Assembly (NCBI GenBank): GCA_963558185.1 | Contig: CAUWFE010000004.1 | Coordinates: 13,949 to 77,948, forward strand | Length of the DNA: 64,000 nt | Source: UMGS1663 sp963558185 | GTDB lineage: Bacteria > Bacillota > Clostridia > TANB77 > CAG-508 | Direction: 5' to 3' | Notes under the pieces: generated by a model | Told to the model about the DNA's origin: nothing | The model's database searches: none | Seen by the model: only the letters and a program-made list of their open reading frames with translations | Made by a program: the position numbers and the translations under genes | Shown here: one piece after another, positions 19,446 through 31,100 of the stretch | Layout of the letters: each line of letters starts with the position of its first letter | How positions within the stretch are numbered: the stretch's first letter is position 1

Positions 19446-19491
19446 TCAAAGGTAAATGAAAAGGAAAAAAATACCATAAGGAGGAAAAATT

Positions 19492-21297
19492 TTGAAAAGT
19501 AGTATTAAAACTATAGCTATGTGGCTTATAATATTAGTAATAGCCATTGTAGTAGTAACATCAATATTAGAAAATAGTGATAACAAATTGGCATACTCAG
19601 ATTTAGTAGCCAAAATTGAAGCAGGAGAAGTAAAAGAAGTTGAGATTGAAGCAGATGGTAAAAAAGCAACAGTAACATTAAAAAATGAAAATTTACCAAA
19701 AACAGTTAATATTCCAAGTATGGATAACTTAATGGAAGTTGCATCAGATTCTATGAAAGCAGGAACTATTAGCATAACAGAAAAATCAGAATCTTTCTTT
19801 ATTGTTCTATTAAGTTTATTAACTCCATTTGGTATATTAATTATCTTCTTATTATTCTGGTTCTTCTTAATGTCAGGAAGCCAAGGTGGAGCTGGAAGTA
19901 AAACAATGACTTTTGGAAAAAGTAAAGCAAAAGTAATAAATCCACAAGATAAAGCAAAAGTTACATTTAAAGATGTAGCAGGTGTAGACGAAGAAAAAGA
20001 AGAATTAGAAGAAATAGTAGAATTCTTAAAAAATCCAAAGAAATTCACAGATATGGGTGCTAGAATTCCAAAAGGAGTTTTATTAGTAGGTCAACCAGGA
20101 ACAGGTAAAACATTACTTGCTAAAGCAGTAGCAGGAGAAGCAGGGGTACCATTCTTTATAATCAGTGGTTCTGACTTTGTAGAAATGTTTGTTGGTGTTG
20201 GTGCTTCACGTGTAAGAGATTTATTTGAAGAAGCAAAGAAAAAGGCACCATGTATAATATTTATAGATGAAATAGATGCAGTTGGACGTCAAAGAGGAGC
20301 AGGCCTTGGTGGTGGCCATGATGAAAGAGAGCAAACTCTAAACCAATTATTAGTTGAAATGGATGGATTTGCAGAAAATGAAGGCGTAATTGTACTTGCA
20401 GCAACTAACAGACCAGATATCTTAGACAAAGCCTTATTAAGACCAGGAAGATTTGACAGACAAATAGTAGTAGGAGCTCCAGATGTTAAAGCAAGAGAGC
20501 AAATATTAGAAGTACACTCAAGAAGAAAAAGACTTGCTGATGATGTTGATTTAAGAGTAATAGCAAAAAATACATCAGGATTTGCAGGAGCAGATTTAGA
20601 GAATATATTAAATGAAGCAGCATTACTTGCAGCAAGACGAAACTTAATGGAAATTGGAGAACGTGAGATAGAAGATGCTATGGTTAAAGTAACTATGGGA
20701 CCTGAAAAAAGAACAAGAGTTAGAAGTGAAAAAGAAAATAAACTTGTAGCATATCATGAAGCAGGTCATGCAGTAGTAAGTAGATTTTTACCAACACAAG
20801 ATCCAGTACATGAAATATCAATTGTACCAAGAGGAATGGCAGGAGGATACACAATGTATCGTCCAACAGAAGATAAAAACTTTATGTCAAAATCAGAAAT
20901 GGAAGAAAATATTATTTCTTTATTAGGCGGAAGAGTAGCAGAACAATTAATACTAAATGATGTATCTACTGGAGCTAGCAATGATATTGAAAGAGCAACT
21001 AAAATAGCAAAAGGTATGGTAACAAAATATGGTATGAGTGATAGAATAGGAACAATATTGTTAGGTTCAAATCAAGAAGAAGTATTTATAGGAAGAGACT
21101 TTGCACAAGCAAAAGAATACTCAGAAGAAACAGCTGGAATTATAGATGAAGAAGTAAAAAGAATTATTGATACAGCATATAATAGAGCAGCTCAAATCTT
21201 AAGTGATAATATAGACAAATTACACGCAGTGGCTAAAATATTATTAGAAAAAGAAAAAATTACAGGAGAAGAATTTGACAAAATATTTGGAAACTAA
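19492..21297 (+). CDS. ftsH: ATP-dependent zinc metalloprotease FtsH
   Basis: This is a 601-residue membrane-anchored AAA+ protease that extracts and degrades membrane and short-lived cytoplasmic proteins. It has two membrane segments (about 7-25 and 103-127) around a small extracytoplasmic domain. The AAA domain has Walker A in GQPGTGKT (about 200), Walker B in IIFIDEIDAVG and the second region of homology ending RPGRFDR. The M41 zinc site is HEAGH (about 422), with the distant Asp in the DVSTGASNDIERAT segment. Start TTG 19492 follows AAGGAGG. Complete. Confidence 0.98.
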   Translation: MKSSIKTIAMWLIILVIAIVVVTSILENSDNKLAYSDLVAKIEAGEVKEVEIEADGKKATVTLKNENLPKTVNIPSMDNLMEVASDSMKAGTISITEKSESFFIVLLSLLTPFGILIIFLLFWFFLMSGSQGGAGSKTMTFGKSKAKVINPQDKAKVTFKDVAGVDEEKEELEEIVEFLKNPKKFTDMGARIPKGVLLVGQPGTGKTLLAKAVAGEAGVPFFIISGSDFVEMFVGVGASRVRDLFEEAKKKAPCIIFIDEIDAVGRQRGAGLGGGHDEREQTLNQLLVEMDGFAENEGVIVLAATNRPDILDKALLRPGRFDRQIVVGAPDVKAREQILEVHSRRKRLADDVDLRVIAKNTSGFAGADLENILNEAALLAARRNLMEIGEREIEDAMVKVTMGPEKRTRVRSEKENKLVAYHEAGHAVVSRFLPTQDPVHEISIVPRGMAGGYTMYRPTEDKNFMSKSEMEENIISLLGGRVAEQLILNDVSTGASNDIERATKIAKGMVTKYGMSDRIGTILLGSNQEEVFIGRDFAQAKEYSEETAGIIDEEVKRIIDTAYNRAAQILSDNIDKLHAVAKILLEKEKITGEEFDKIFGN

Positions 21298-21355
21298 CTT
21301 TATAAAAAATAAAAGTCAAGAGGAGAAAAAGCCTTTTACTAAATTAAATAACCTA

Positions 21356-21388
21356 AATAAGCTTGCATCTAATTGATGCAAGCTTATT
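21356..21388 (+). terminator. Stem-loop after ftsH
   Basis: A 14-bp perfect stem (21356-21369 with 21375-21388) with a 5-nt loop; the T tail is weak (ATTATAATT). It probably terminates or stabilises the ftsH mRNA. Confidence 0.65.
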
Positions 21389-21471
21389 ATAATTAGAGGA
21401 ATTACCATATTAATAAAGAAACAATAAGTTTAAAAAACTAAAATTATACATTGAGAAAGGCGGAAATTAAA

Positions 21472-22677
21472 ATGAAAAAATTTGAATTAGTATCAGCAAA
21501 TCCACAAAATAAAAAATGGGATAACATAATAAAAAGAGAACAGCAAATGTATAAAAGACAAGAAGATTTGCGTTCAGAATTTGAAAGAGATGCCAATAGA
21601 ATTAGCCATTGTAACGGATATAAAAGATTAAAAAATAAAACACAGGTATTTTTTGCCCCAACAAATGACCATATTTGTACTCGAAGTGAACATGTAATTC
21701 ATGTAGACAATATTAGTTATACAATAGCAAATTACTTAGGATTAAACACAGAATTGACAAAAGCAATAGCTATTGCACATGACATAGGACATACACCTTT
21801 TGGACATGAGGGTGAACGAATATTATCAAAAATTTCTGAAGAAAAATTAGGAAAGACGATATGGCATGAAAAAAATGGCTTGCATTTTGTAGATGACATA
21901 GAATTACTAGAAGATACTGAAGGCAAGATGAAAAACCTTAATCTTACATATGCAGTAAGAGATGGAATAATATCACATTGTGGTGAAATAGATGAAAATA
22001 GTGTATATCCAAGAGAAGAAGTAATTGATTTAAATAATGATTATACTAAACCAAATGAATATATGCCATATACATGGGAAGCTTGTGTTGTAAAAGTAGT
22101 AGATAAAATATCATATATAGGAAGAGATATAGAAGATGCTATCAGATTAAATATTTTAACAAAAGATAAATTAGAAGAATTGAATAATATTCTAAAAAAC
22201 TTTAATAATAAATTAAACAATACAAATATTATACATGAACTTGTATATGATATTTGCACAAACAGCTCAATTGAAAATGGTATATGTTTTACAAAAGAAA
22301 AATTAGAACTATTAGATACTATAAAAAGATTTAATTACAAAAATATATATAAAAATGAAAGAATTGAGCCATCAAGAGATTATTTTAATTTAGTAATAAA
22401 TCAAATTTTTAATACATTATATAATTTTTATGATGGAATGGATACACATAATAAGCTAAAACAAAAAATGTATATATATCCTAATATGATAACAGATTTT
22501 TTAAGATGGCTTATGAATTATTCAAACCTAAAATCAAGAGAAAACACAAATTTAGAAAATAAAGTATTATATAATTTAGAAAATGAAAAAGATTACATAC
22601 AAGCAATTATAGATTATATTGCAGGTATGACAGATAAATTTGCAATGGAATGTTATACTGAAATAATTAGCTTTTAA
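21472..22677 (+). CDS. dgt: Deoxyguanosinetriphosphate triphosphohydrolase-like HD protein
   Basis: This 401-residue HD-domain phosphohydrolase is related to dGTPase, which splits dNTPs to nucleoside and triphosphate. The N-terminal RISHCNGYKRLKNKTQVF segment, the CTRSEHVIHV His and the HDIGHTPFGHEGE metal site (about 103-115) follow the family order. A later H-C-G-E and an R-D-I-E-D-A segment provide the remaining ligands. Start chosen at ATG 21472, 8 nt after AAAGGCGG; an in-frame TTG at 21451 lies upstream of that site. Substrate specificity among dNTPs is not predictable here. The short-chain dehydrogenase follows after 17 bp. Confidence 0.9.
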   Translation: MKKFELVSANPQNKKWDNIIKREQQMYKRQEDLRSEFERDANRISHCNGYKRLKNKTQVFFAPTNDHICTRSEHVIHVDNISYTIANYLGLNTELTKAIAIAHDIGHTPFGHEGERILSKISEEKLGKTIWHEKNGLHFVDDIELLEDTEGKMKNLNLTYAVRDGIISHCGEIDENSVYPREEVIDLNNDYTKPNEYMPYTWEACVVKVVDKISYIGRDIEDAIRLNILTKDKLEELNNILKNFNNKLNNTNIIHELVYDICTNSSIENGICFTKEKLELLDTIKRFNYKNIYKNERIEPSRDYFNLVINQIFNTLYNFYDGMDTHNKLKQKMYIYPNMITDFLRWLMNYSNLKSRENTNLENKVLYNLENEKDYIQAIIDYIAGMTDKFAMECYTEIISF

Positions 22678-22694
22678 GTAAAGGAGGAAAAAAT

Positions 22695-23469
22695 ATGTTA
22701 GCACTTATTACACGGAGCTTCTTCAGGAATAGGGCGAGATATGGCTAAATATTTATATAAACTTGGATATGATATTATAATTACAGCAAGAGAAGAAGGA
22801 AAATTAGAAGAATTAAAAAGTGAATTACAAATGACAAATAATTCACAAATAGTGCATGTAATAACAGCTGATTTAAGTGATGAAAAGCAAGTACTAAATT
22901 TATATGAAGAAATAAGAAATAAATTTAAAAATATAGATGTAGTAATAAACAATGCTGGTTTTGGACTATTTGGAAAATTTGTACAAACCGACTTACAAAC
23001 TGAATTAAATATGATACACACAAATGTAATTGCAGTTCATATGTTAACAAAATTATTTTTGCAAGATATGGTATTAAAAGATAGTGGAAGAATATTAAAT
23101 GTAGCATCAGTAGCTGGATTTATGCCAGGGCCACTAATGACAACATATTATTCAACTAAAAATTATGTATTTCGTATGTCTGAAGCAATAAATAAAGAAC
23201 TAAAAAAGATGAATTCAAATGTAAAAATAAGTGTATTATGCCCAGGACCAGTAAATACTAATTTTAATAATGTGGCAAAAGTAAAATTTAATTTAAGGCA
23301 AGCATCAAGTGAAAAAATAGCTAAATATGCAATAGATAAAATGCTAAAAAATAAATTTAAAATAATACCAGGAATCGATATAAAAATAGCAAGATTCGGA
23401 AGCAAAATACTGCCAGATTCAATATTAGCAGAAATATGTTATCATATGCAAGAAAGAAAAAATAGATAA
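22695..23469 (+). pseudogene. Short-chain dehydrogenase/reductase with a +1 frameshift in the cofactor motif
   Basis: AAGGAGG (22681-22687) and ATG 22695 give the classical SDR start M-L-A-L-I-T. The frame then needs to skip one C at 22713 to read G-A-S-S-G-I-G-R, the NAD(P)-binding Gly-rich motif, and continue open to TAA 23469 (about 257 residues). Later SDR marks are present: NNAGFGLFG (about 80) and the catalytic S...YSTKN with Y-x-x-x-K (about 145-155), then PGPVNTNF. In the zero frame translation stops after 17 codons. So this is a pseudogene, a sequence error, or a recoded gene; the skipped base makes an in-frame CGG codon (see findings). The body is otherwise intact. Substrate unknown. 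It lies 17 bp after dgt. Confidence 0.85.
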
Positions 23470-23475
23470 ATAAAA

Positions 23476-23532
23476 ATGTAATAAATATGTAACCAAAATG
23501 TAATTGAATTAAGACAAAGGTTAATGTATAAT
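23476..23532 (+). promoter_or_regulatory. Promoter with three 11-bp-phased ATGTAA repeats upstream of the prepilin-like gene
   Basis: TTGAAT (23504-23509), a 17-nt spacer and TATAAT (23527-23532) form the promoter. Directly upstream, ATGTAA begins at 23476, 23487 and 23498, exactly 11 bp apart, the last touching the -35 box. Helically phased repeats of this kind suggest a regulator site; the regulator is unknown. Confidence 0.6.
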
Positions 23533-23560
23533 AAATATAGATACGTATTAGGAGGGAAAA

Positions 23561-24953
23561 ATGAAAGAAAATAATCAAGGAATAACTTTAATTGCATTAG
23601 TAGTTACAATAATAATATTAGTAATATTGGTGTCTGTAAGCATAACAATAATTTTAGGGAATAATGGAATAATAAAACAAGCACAACAAGGGGCAGAGTC
23701 TATGAAAGAATCAGAGGCGAAGGTAGAATTAGAAATTGCATTGCTAGAATTGGAATCAGAAAAAATATTAAATGAAAAATATAATCAAAATGAATATATA
23801 GATCAATATTTAATACAAAAGAAAATGATCGTGAGAAAAAATATAGTAATAGTGGATGGAAATTTGAAATAGATAGAAGTGTGCCAAAAATAATAAATTC
23901 ACTAGGAAAAGAAGATAAAATTGTAGATACAGAAATATATACATTAGAAGACTTAATAAAATTTGCTCAAGAAGTAAACAATGGTAAAACTTTTGAAGAT
24001 AAAACAATTAAATTAATGAATGATATAGATTTACAAGGAAATGAAAATAATCAATGGGTACCAATAGGAAATGATTCTAACTATTTTGCAGGAATATTTA
24101 AAGGAAATAATCATATAATAAATAATCTATATATAAAAGATTCTAACAAGGAAAAATTAGCTCTATTTGGAAACTGTAATAATGCACAAGTAGAAAATTT
24201 ACAAGTAAATGGATATATAAGTGGTGGTAAAAATATAGCAGGAATAATAGCTATAGCAGAAGGGACAAATATTATAAATTGTATTAACGGTGTAGAAGTT
24301 ATAGGTACTGGAAATAATATAGCAGGAATTGTGGCATATGCCAGTAATTCATATATTGAAAAATGTATAAATAATGCAAATGTTACAGGTAATGCATCAT
24401 GTAATGGGGGAATAGCAGCTGTTACAGAAAGTACTGATATTGTAGAATGTTGTAATTTAAATGTAATTACAGGAAATGCAGCAATAGGAGGTATAGTTGG
24501 ACAGGCACATGCTAAACAAGCAAATGCTAAAATAGAATTTTGCTATAATATTGGAAGTGTAATTTCAATAAAAGGAAATTCCAACAATAGGGCATATGTT
24601 GGAGGAATTCTTGGAATGGCAACTGAAGGTGAAACAGCTATAAATTATAGTTATAATATAGGTGATGTACAAAAAAAGTAGCAGAAGCTAAATGCTCTGG
24701 TGGAATAATAGGAGGAGTTTCAAAAGAATATGAAACAAAATTAACTGTTAGGAATGTTTTTACAACTGATGAATCATATAAACCATATTTGAGTTCATCA
24801 GAACCTGTATATAGTGGAGTAAATATGGATTTAACGAAAGAACAATTAATAAATTGGAATCAAGAAGATATAGATAAATACTTAACAAATAAATTTATAG
24901 AAACTACAGATGTAAATTCAGGTTTTCCAATATTAGCATGGCAAAATAAATAA
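23561..24953 (+). pseudogene. Prepilin-like surface protein with GLUG-type repeats, two -1 frameshifts
   Basis: The product would be about 460 residues. It begins with a short basic leader and a type IV prepilin/pseudopilin signature (G-I-T-L-I-A-L-V-V-T, about 8-17; the usual position-5 Glu is not obvious) and a hydrophobic helix to about 32. After a linker come GLUG-like beta repeats (N-N-x-A-G-I-V-A, N-G-G-I-A, I-G-G-I-V-G, V-G-G-I-L-G), then a tail ending at TAA 24951-24953. The frame is broken twice: near 23816-23822 and at 24672-24681. At each, reading one base back (-1) restores coding sequence. The second break is A-AAA-AAG followed at once by TAG. AGGAGGG precedes the ATG. Phase variation, decay, slippage or error are all possible. 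Confidence 0.8.
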
Positions 24954-25038
24954 AACCACCTATTCCCTAGTAAAAAGCCCCAAATATTACAAAAAAAAGA
25001 CAAATTATTACAAAAATGTAATATAAAATTAAAAAAAC

Positions 25039-25085
25039 TTGAGAAGTGAAGAACCGTAAAGGAACATCACTTCTCAAATTTTTTA
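25039..25085 (+). terminator. Terminator after the prepilin-like gene
   Basis: An 11-bp perfect stem (25039-25049 with 25067-25077) followed by a T run ending at 25085. The gap 24954-25175 otherwise holds AT-rich sequence with scattered ATTACA words. Confidence 0.85.
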
Positions 25086-25175
25086 AGAAAAATTTACCAT
25101 TGTATTAAAATATATAAGATGCTAAAATTTATATATATATTAATTTTTATAGGTAAAAAAGGAGCATAAACAAAT

Positions 25176-28100
25176 ATGAAAAAAACTAGAATTTTATTTT
25201 GTATTATAATTATTAGCATTTTAATATTTATAATTGGTGGAACAATTGTAAATTCTATGCAAGTAGTTAGTTTACAAACAAGACAGCAACCAGTTATAGA
25301 TATTGTTTTAACAAAAAATAAATCTAAAGTAGATATATCTAACTTTGAAAAAGATTTAAAGGCAGAGCTTGAAAAACAAAATATAGATCCAGAAAAAGTA
25401 AATGTACAAGAAATACAAACAGAGGACTTTTCAAGCAATTCAGCAGATGCAGCAGATATACTAAATAACTGGGGTAGAGTGGGCTATCCAGGAGATTGGC
25501 ATTATTCAGGAAATGAAGTAATAAACAGAGAAAATACTAATGATTTAACAGGTTTTTATTATCCTGATAATTTTGGATTTGATGATATAGATTTTTCATA
25601 TGAGAATATGAGTGATAATTCTGATGATGATATAATGGGATCAATGTTTAGATTTAATGTAAATGAAAACGGAACTGTAACCACATATTTGTTACTATTA
25701 AATAAAAGAGATAATAGTGGAGGATTTAATTATGAAAATGGATTATATAAAATTACAAATAATCAATTTTCATTATCAAACCTACAATTATTACAAAAAA
25801 CAAATGCAACATGGACTAGAAATACATGGTCTAAATACCATATATTAGCAAAGGGAAATAACATAAAAGTATATCAAAATGATAACTTAATTATAGATTA
25901 CACAGATCCAGATCCTATATATACAGGTTCATATGGAATATTTTCATGTAGCCAACCATATGCAAGATATAGAAATATAGGCTTAACGGTCACAAACTAT
26001 AAAAATTTCTTAGAAGTATTACAACAAGCTAAATGGAAAGATGATGCATTAAGATTAATAGTAAATGTAGAAGATAAAATAAATAAAGATTTAGAAGATG
26101 AAGGAGTTTTAAGTCAAGCAATATCTAGATTTTTAAGTCAAGATATTCATTATGTGGGATGGGGAACTTCTGAAAATGCAGAACAAATACAAAATATAGT
26201 AAACAAAAATGATAATAAAGGAACATTTATAGAAAATATAAATTATGAACAAGCAATACAAGAAACAGTAAAATACATAAAAAGCTTATTAGAATCATAT
26301 CCAACAAATCAAAATTTAATAATAAATGAACCTATAGATATGCAAGTAACACCAGAAAATTTAAAAAATAATACAATAAATGCAGCATATCCAAATGGAA
26401 GATGGAAAGCAATCCATAATGAAAATTTCTATGAAAATAGTAATGGAAAATATATAAATAGTGGAAACTTTCAAGATGCAATAATGGAAGAATTTGAAAA
26501 TGTAGGAAAATATGATATATATTTTGAAAACCAATTAATAAAAGAATTATATTTACATAGAAGACCAATAGCAATAATAACAAGTAAAATAGAAAATGGT
26601 AAAATTACACTAAGTTCAGAAAAATCATATGATTTAGATAGACAATCAGCATATAATGGAATATCAGAGGAAAAATGGTTTTATAAAAAAGTAGAAGATA
26701 AAGAATGGACAGAAGGAAAATTAGAAACAATACAAGAGGGAGAAAATTATTTAGTAAAGCTTATAGTAAAAGATCATCAAGATACATGGAGTAAAGATGC
26801 AGTACAATATATATCAACAAGTGCAACAAAACCTATTGCTCAATTTGAAGTTGTAAAAAGTGAAATTACTGTATATGAAAATTTACAATTAATAGATACT
26901 TCATATGATCCAGTAGGTAAAGCAATAGTAGAACATAATTGGAAATTATATAAAGGAAAAGATGAAATATATAGTGGACAAGAAGCACCTGTTAACTATC
27001 AACAATATGGAGAAGGAACATATAGAATAGTATTAAAAGTAAAAAATGTAGATGGACTTGAATCAGATGCATTTGAAAGAGAAATTACAGTTCAAGAAGA
27101 TAAAATAGCGCCTAAAGTGCATGTAGAACCTTCTGAACAAAGAAATATGCATGAAAATATTTCTGTAAATTTAAGTTTTATAGATATAGGTGGTAGTGGA
27201 TTTAAGTCATATAAATATGCAATAACAAATGATAAAAATGCAAATGTAGAATATAGTGATTGGATTAATAATATAAATGATACAATTAAAATTAATCAAA
27301 GTGGGGCGAATTATTTACATATAAAAACTGTAGACAATGCAGGAAATGAAAGCGAAGATTTAGTGTTTGGTCCATATACAATAGAAGAAGAAAGAATTCC
27401 AATACAAATTAATGCTGTTGATAAAGAAGACAATAGTGTAAAACTAGGAGGTTTACAATTCGAAATAGTTGAACCAAAAGTAAATGAACAAGAAGAAGAC
27501 AAAAGAATAAATTATGAAACAGATGAAAATGGAAAAGCAGATGGTTTAATAGATGTAATGAAAACAAATGGTAAATACACATATATTTTGAAAGAAGTAA
27601 ATACACCTAGTAGTTACAATTCTATAGGAGAAACAAGCTTAACAGTAGATATACAAAATGGAAAAATAGTATTTATAAACAGTAGTAATCCAAATGTTCA
27701 AGCAGAAATTACAGCAGACTATAAAATAAATATAATATGTAAATACGCAAAAGTAGAAAAACCTTTTTATAATTTTGTAATACACACAATAGATAAAAAT
27801 AGTGAAAGTATAAAAGTAAAAGATGCAAAATATAATGTAGAAGTGTATTCAAACAATTCAGAAATAATAAAAAAAGAACTTGTAACAAATCAAGATGGTA
27901 TAGCACAAATAGATAAATTAGCAGGAAGTGGAGAAATCAGTTTCGTAATCAATCAAATAGCTACAAATAATGGATATAAAATTCAAGGTAATGAAATTGT
28001 AGTTACAATAAATAGAGATAAAAATACAAATAAAATTTCTGGAGTTGCAAATAAAACAAGTAAAAATGCAGAAGTATATATAGACAATAAAAGACAAGAA

Positions 28101-31100
28101 ATTAGTCTAGTTATAGCAAATGACAAAAAGGTAGAAAAAAATGCCATCAGAATAGAATTAATAGGTGAAGCAAATGAAAATTTAGAGAACATAAAGGTAA
28201 AACTTGAACAACCTTTAGATTTAGGAATTATAGAGGCAACAACAAATACAGAAGGTTTAGCAAATATAGATAAAATACAATATCCAGGAGAGGGAGAATT
28301 TTCATATATAATAAAGGGTGATTCAAATAATATATACGAATTCCCAGATGTAAAATTACCAGTTACATTTAAAAATAAATTAATAAAATCAGTTAAGCAA
28401 TATGAAAATGCACAAGTAATAAAAGAAGAAAATGATGAAGAAGTAATACATACATTACATGTAAAAATAAAAGCAAAATTAAAAGAAGAATATAAAATTA
28501 CTCAACAATTTAAAATTAAGAAAGAAAATTTACAAGCTGAGTTATTACCTGGAATTATGTATAGAGTTACTATAAAATCAGATAATTTTGTAAAAACAAT
28601 AAAAACACAAACAGATAAAAATGGAGAAATTTCTGTTCCACTATGGAATAGTGAAAAATTAGAAATAACAGTAAAGGAATTAAAAACATTAGAAGGATAT
28701 AAATTGGATCCTACTGAAAAGAAAATTGTTTTAGTAAAAGGTGAGAATAATCAATATAATATTAATACAGAAGAAAGTGCAAAAAATGTAACTAAAGATG
28801 AAGTAACAGGAGATATAATTTTAAAAGAAATAAATGAAAAAAAGGCAGAATCTATTGAAAAAGCTAATATATGTTTCTTTTTAACAAAAAAAGATAAATT
28901 GGGAAATCTTTTAGGAAATACTGAATTTAAATTAAGAGCAGAATATGGAGATAATAGAAGTAAAGAATATATACTAAAAACAGATGAAAATGGATATGTA
29001 GAATTGCATGATTTTAAAGTTAAAGAATTAGGCAAATATACATTCTATATACAAGAGCTATCACCAGTACCAGGATATGAAATTATATCTGAACCTATAC
29101 AATTACGAGTTGATTATGAACAAAATGATAAGGGAGAAATAAAAACAAGCACAATATTAGTGGAAAAAGGATATAGAGACATAGAATACAAAAGATGTGA
29201 TGAATACGAAACAGATGAAAATTATCAATTAGATGTACATATGACAATTATTGACAAATTTAAAAAGCCAAATTATAAAATTGAATTTGAAAAAATAGGT
29301 GCGAAAAATGAAATTTTAACAAAAACTGAATTTGAAGTTATATTAAAATATGATAATGGAGGATCAGTAAAAACAAAAGGAAATGCAAAGGAAATAGCAC
29401 AATTCTTTAGTAATTTAAATATTCCTAACGGAAATATAGAAGTTAAAATAATAGAAACAAAAGCAGAGCCAGGTTATCAATTAGACTCTACACCAAAAGT
29501 AGGAATATTAAAAAATACTGGTAAAGGCTTAGAAATTGTAGAAGATAAAAGTAATATTTTTAAAGAAGATAATAAAAATATAAAAATTCAAATACAAAAT
29601 AGCCTTATAAATAGTAATGGTGATGGAAGTAATATAACAGATGTAGAAGATACTTATTTTGCACTAGAAGTAATTAATGAAAATATCCATAATGATAAAG
29701 CAAGTATTATTGGCTCTAAATTTAATGCCAAACTAATTCAAAATGGAACTATTATAATGAATAGAACTAGAGGAATCGGAAATATTGGAAACAAATCAAT
29801 ATTTGAATATATATTTGCATCAGGAGATTTGAAATTTGAAATAACACAAACTAAAGCACCATTACATCATAAAATAAATAATAAAACATATGTAGTTTCA
29901 TTTAATAGAGATAAAAATACAGAAAAAATAGTAATAGATGAAAAAAATACAGATGAAGAATTAGAAGTAGAAATAGATGAAGTTAATCATAAAATTATTG
30001 TAACAATAAAAAATGAATTAGCATATTTAACAATGGGAATTATAACAGTAGATAAAACTGACACATCACTTAGACTAGCAAATGCAGGTTTTTATGTTAG
30101 TAAATATCGCGATCCAAGCAGTGAGGATTACAAGACCTATGGATATGGAGTAACAGATAATACAGGAACAGTTATGATACCAATGTATACATATATAACA
30201 AATGGATCTGCTATATATGAAGTAAATCAAAAAAAGGCTCCAACAGGATATTATGCACAAGAAGAAATTGGACTTAATATAACAACAGATAAAGAAGGAA
30301 ACATAACAAATGCAAAATTACACCAAGATGATATTTATCTTCCAGGTGAATGTAAGATAAATAAAATAGAAGGAAACTATATTGAAATTATAGTTGAAAA
30401 TGAAAGAAAACCTGAGCCAACATACAAAGTAATTATTGAGCCATATAATAAATATAATCCTATAATATCAATAGATGATGTAAAATTTGATGTAGAAATA
30501 AAACAAGAAATAGGAACAAATTTAAGAACAATTGCAACATCATCAGAAGGAAATGCTACAATAAATGGATTAACTGGTCAAGGTGAAATACAAATAAATC
30601 TACAAGAAATAAGTATTCCTAATCAATATTTATTAGATACACAAATAAGAACAGTATTTGTAAATAGAGAGATTAAACAACAAGTTAGTTCACAAGGGGG
30701 AAATGTATATTATAAAAAATTACAACTTTCAGATAAAACTGATAAAAATGTAGAAGTAACTGTAAATAATACAAAACAAGAAATATGTATTAGAATTCCA
30801 TGTATTCCTAAAGCAGGTATTGAAATAAATAAAGTAGGAAGTGTAGATAATGACATAAAATTAGAAAAAGTAGAATTCGGAATTTACAAAGGGAAACAAC
30901 TTGTAGGAAATTTAAATACAGATAATAGAGGAAGAGCATTTTTCTCATTTGGAAGTATTATACCAAACTCAACAGAAGTATATACAATAAAAGAAGTAAA
31001 AACTCAAGACGGATATAAACTTCTTCCAGAAGATATAGAAATAACTGTAATATATGATTCAAAAGGAAATGTGCAAGAAGCATATATAACGAAAGGAAAA

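Noticed and set aside
22741..23469. Short-chain dehydrogenase starting at the internal ATG
   Set aside because: That start lacks a ribosome-binding site and removes the cofactor motif; the true start with AAGGAGG is at 22695.
24980..25020. Third phased ATTACA array
   Set aside because: Two ATTACA words are 21 bp apart, not a multiple of 11, and they are not next to a promoter.
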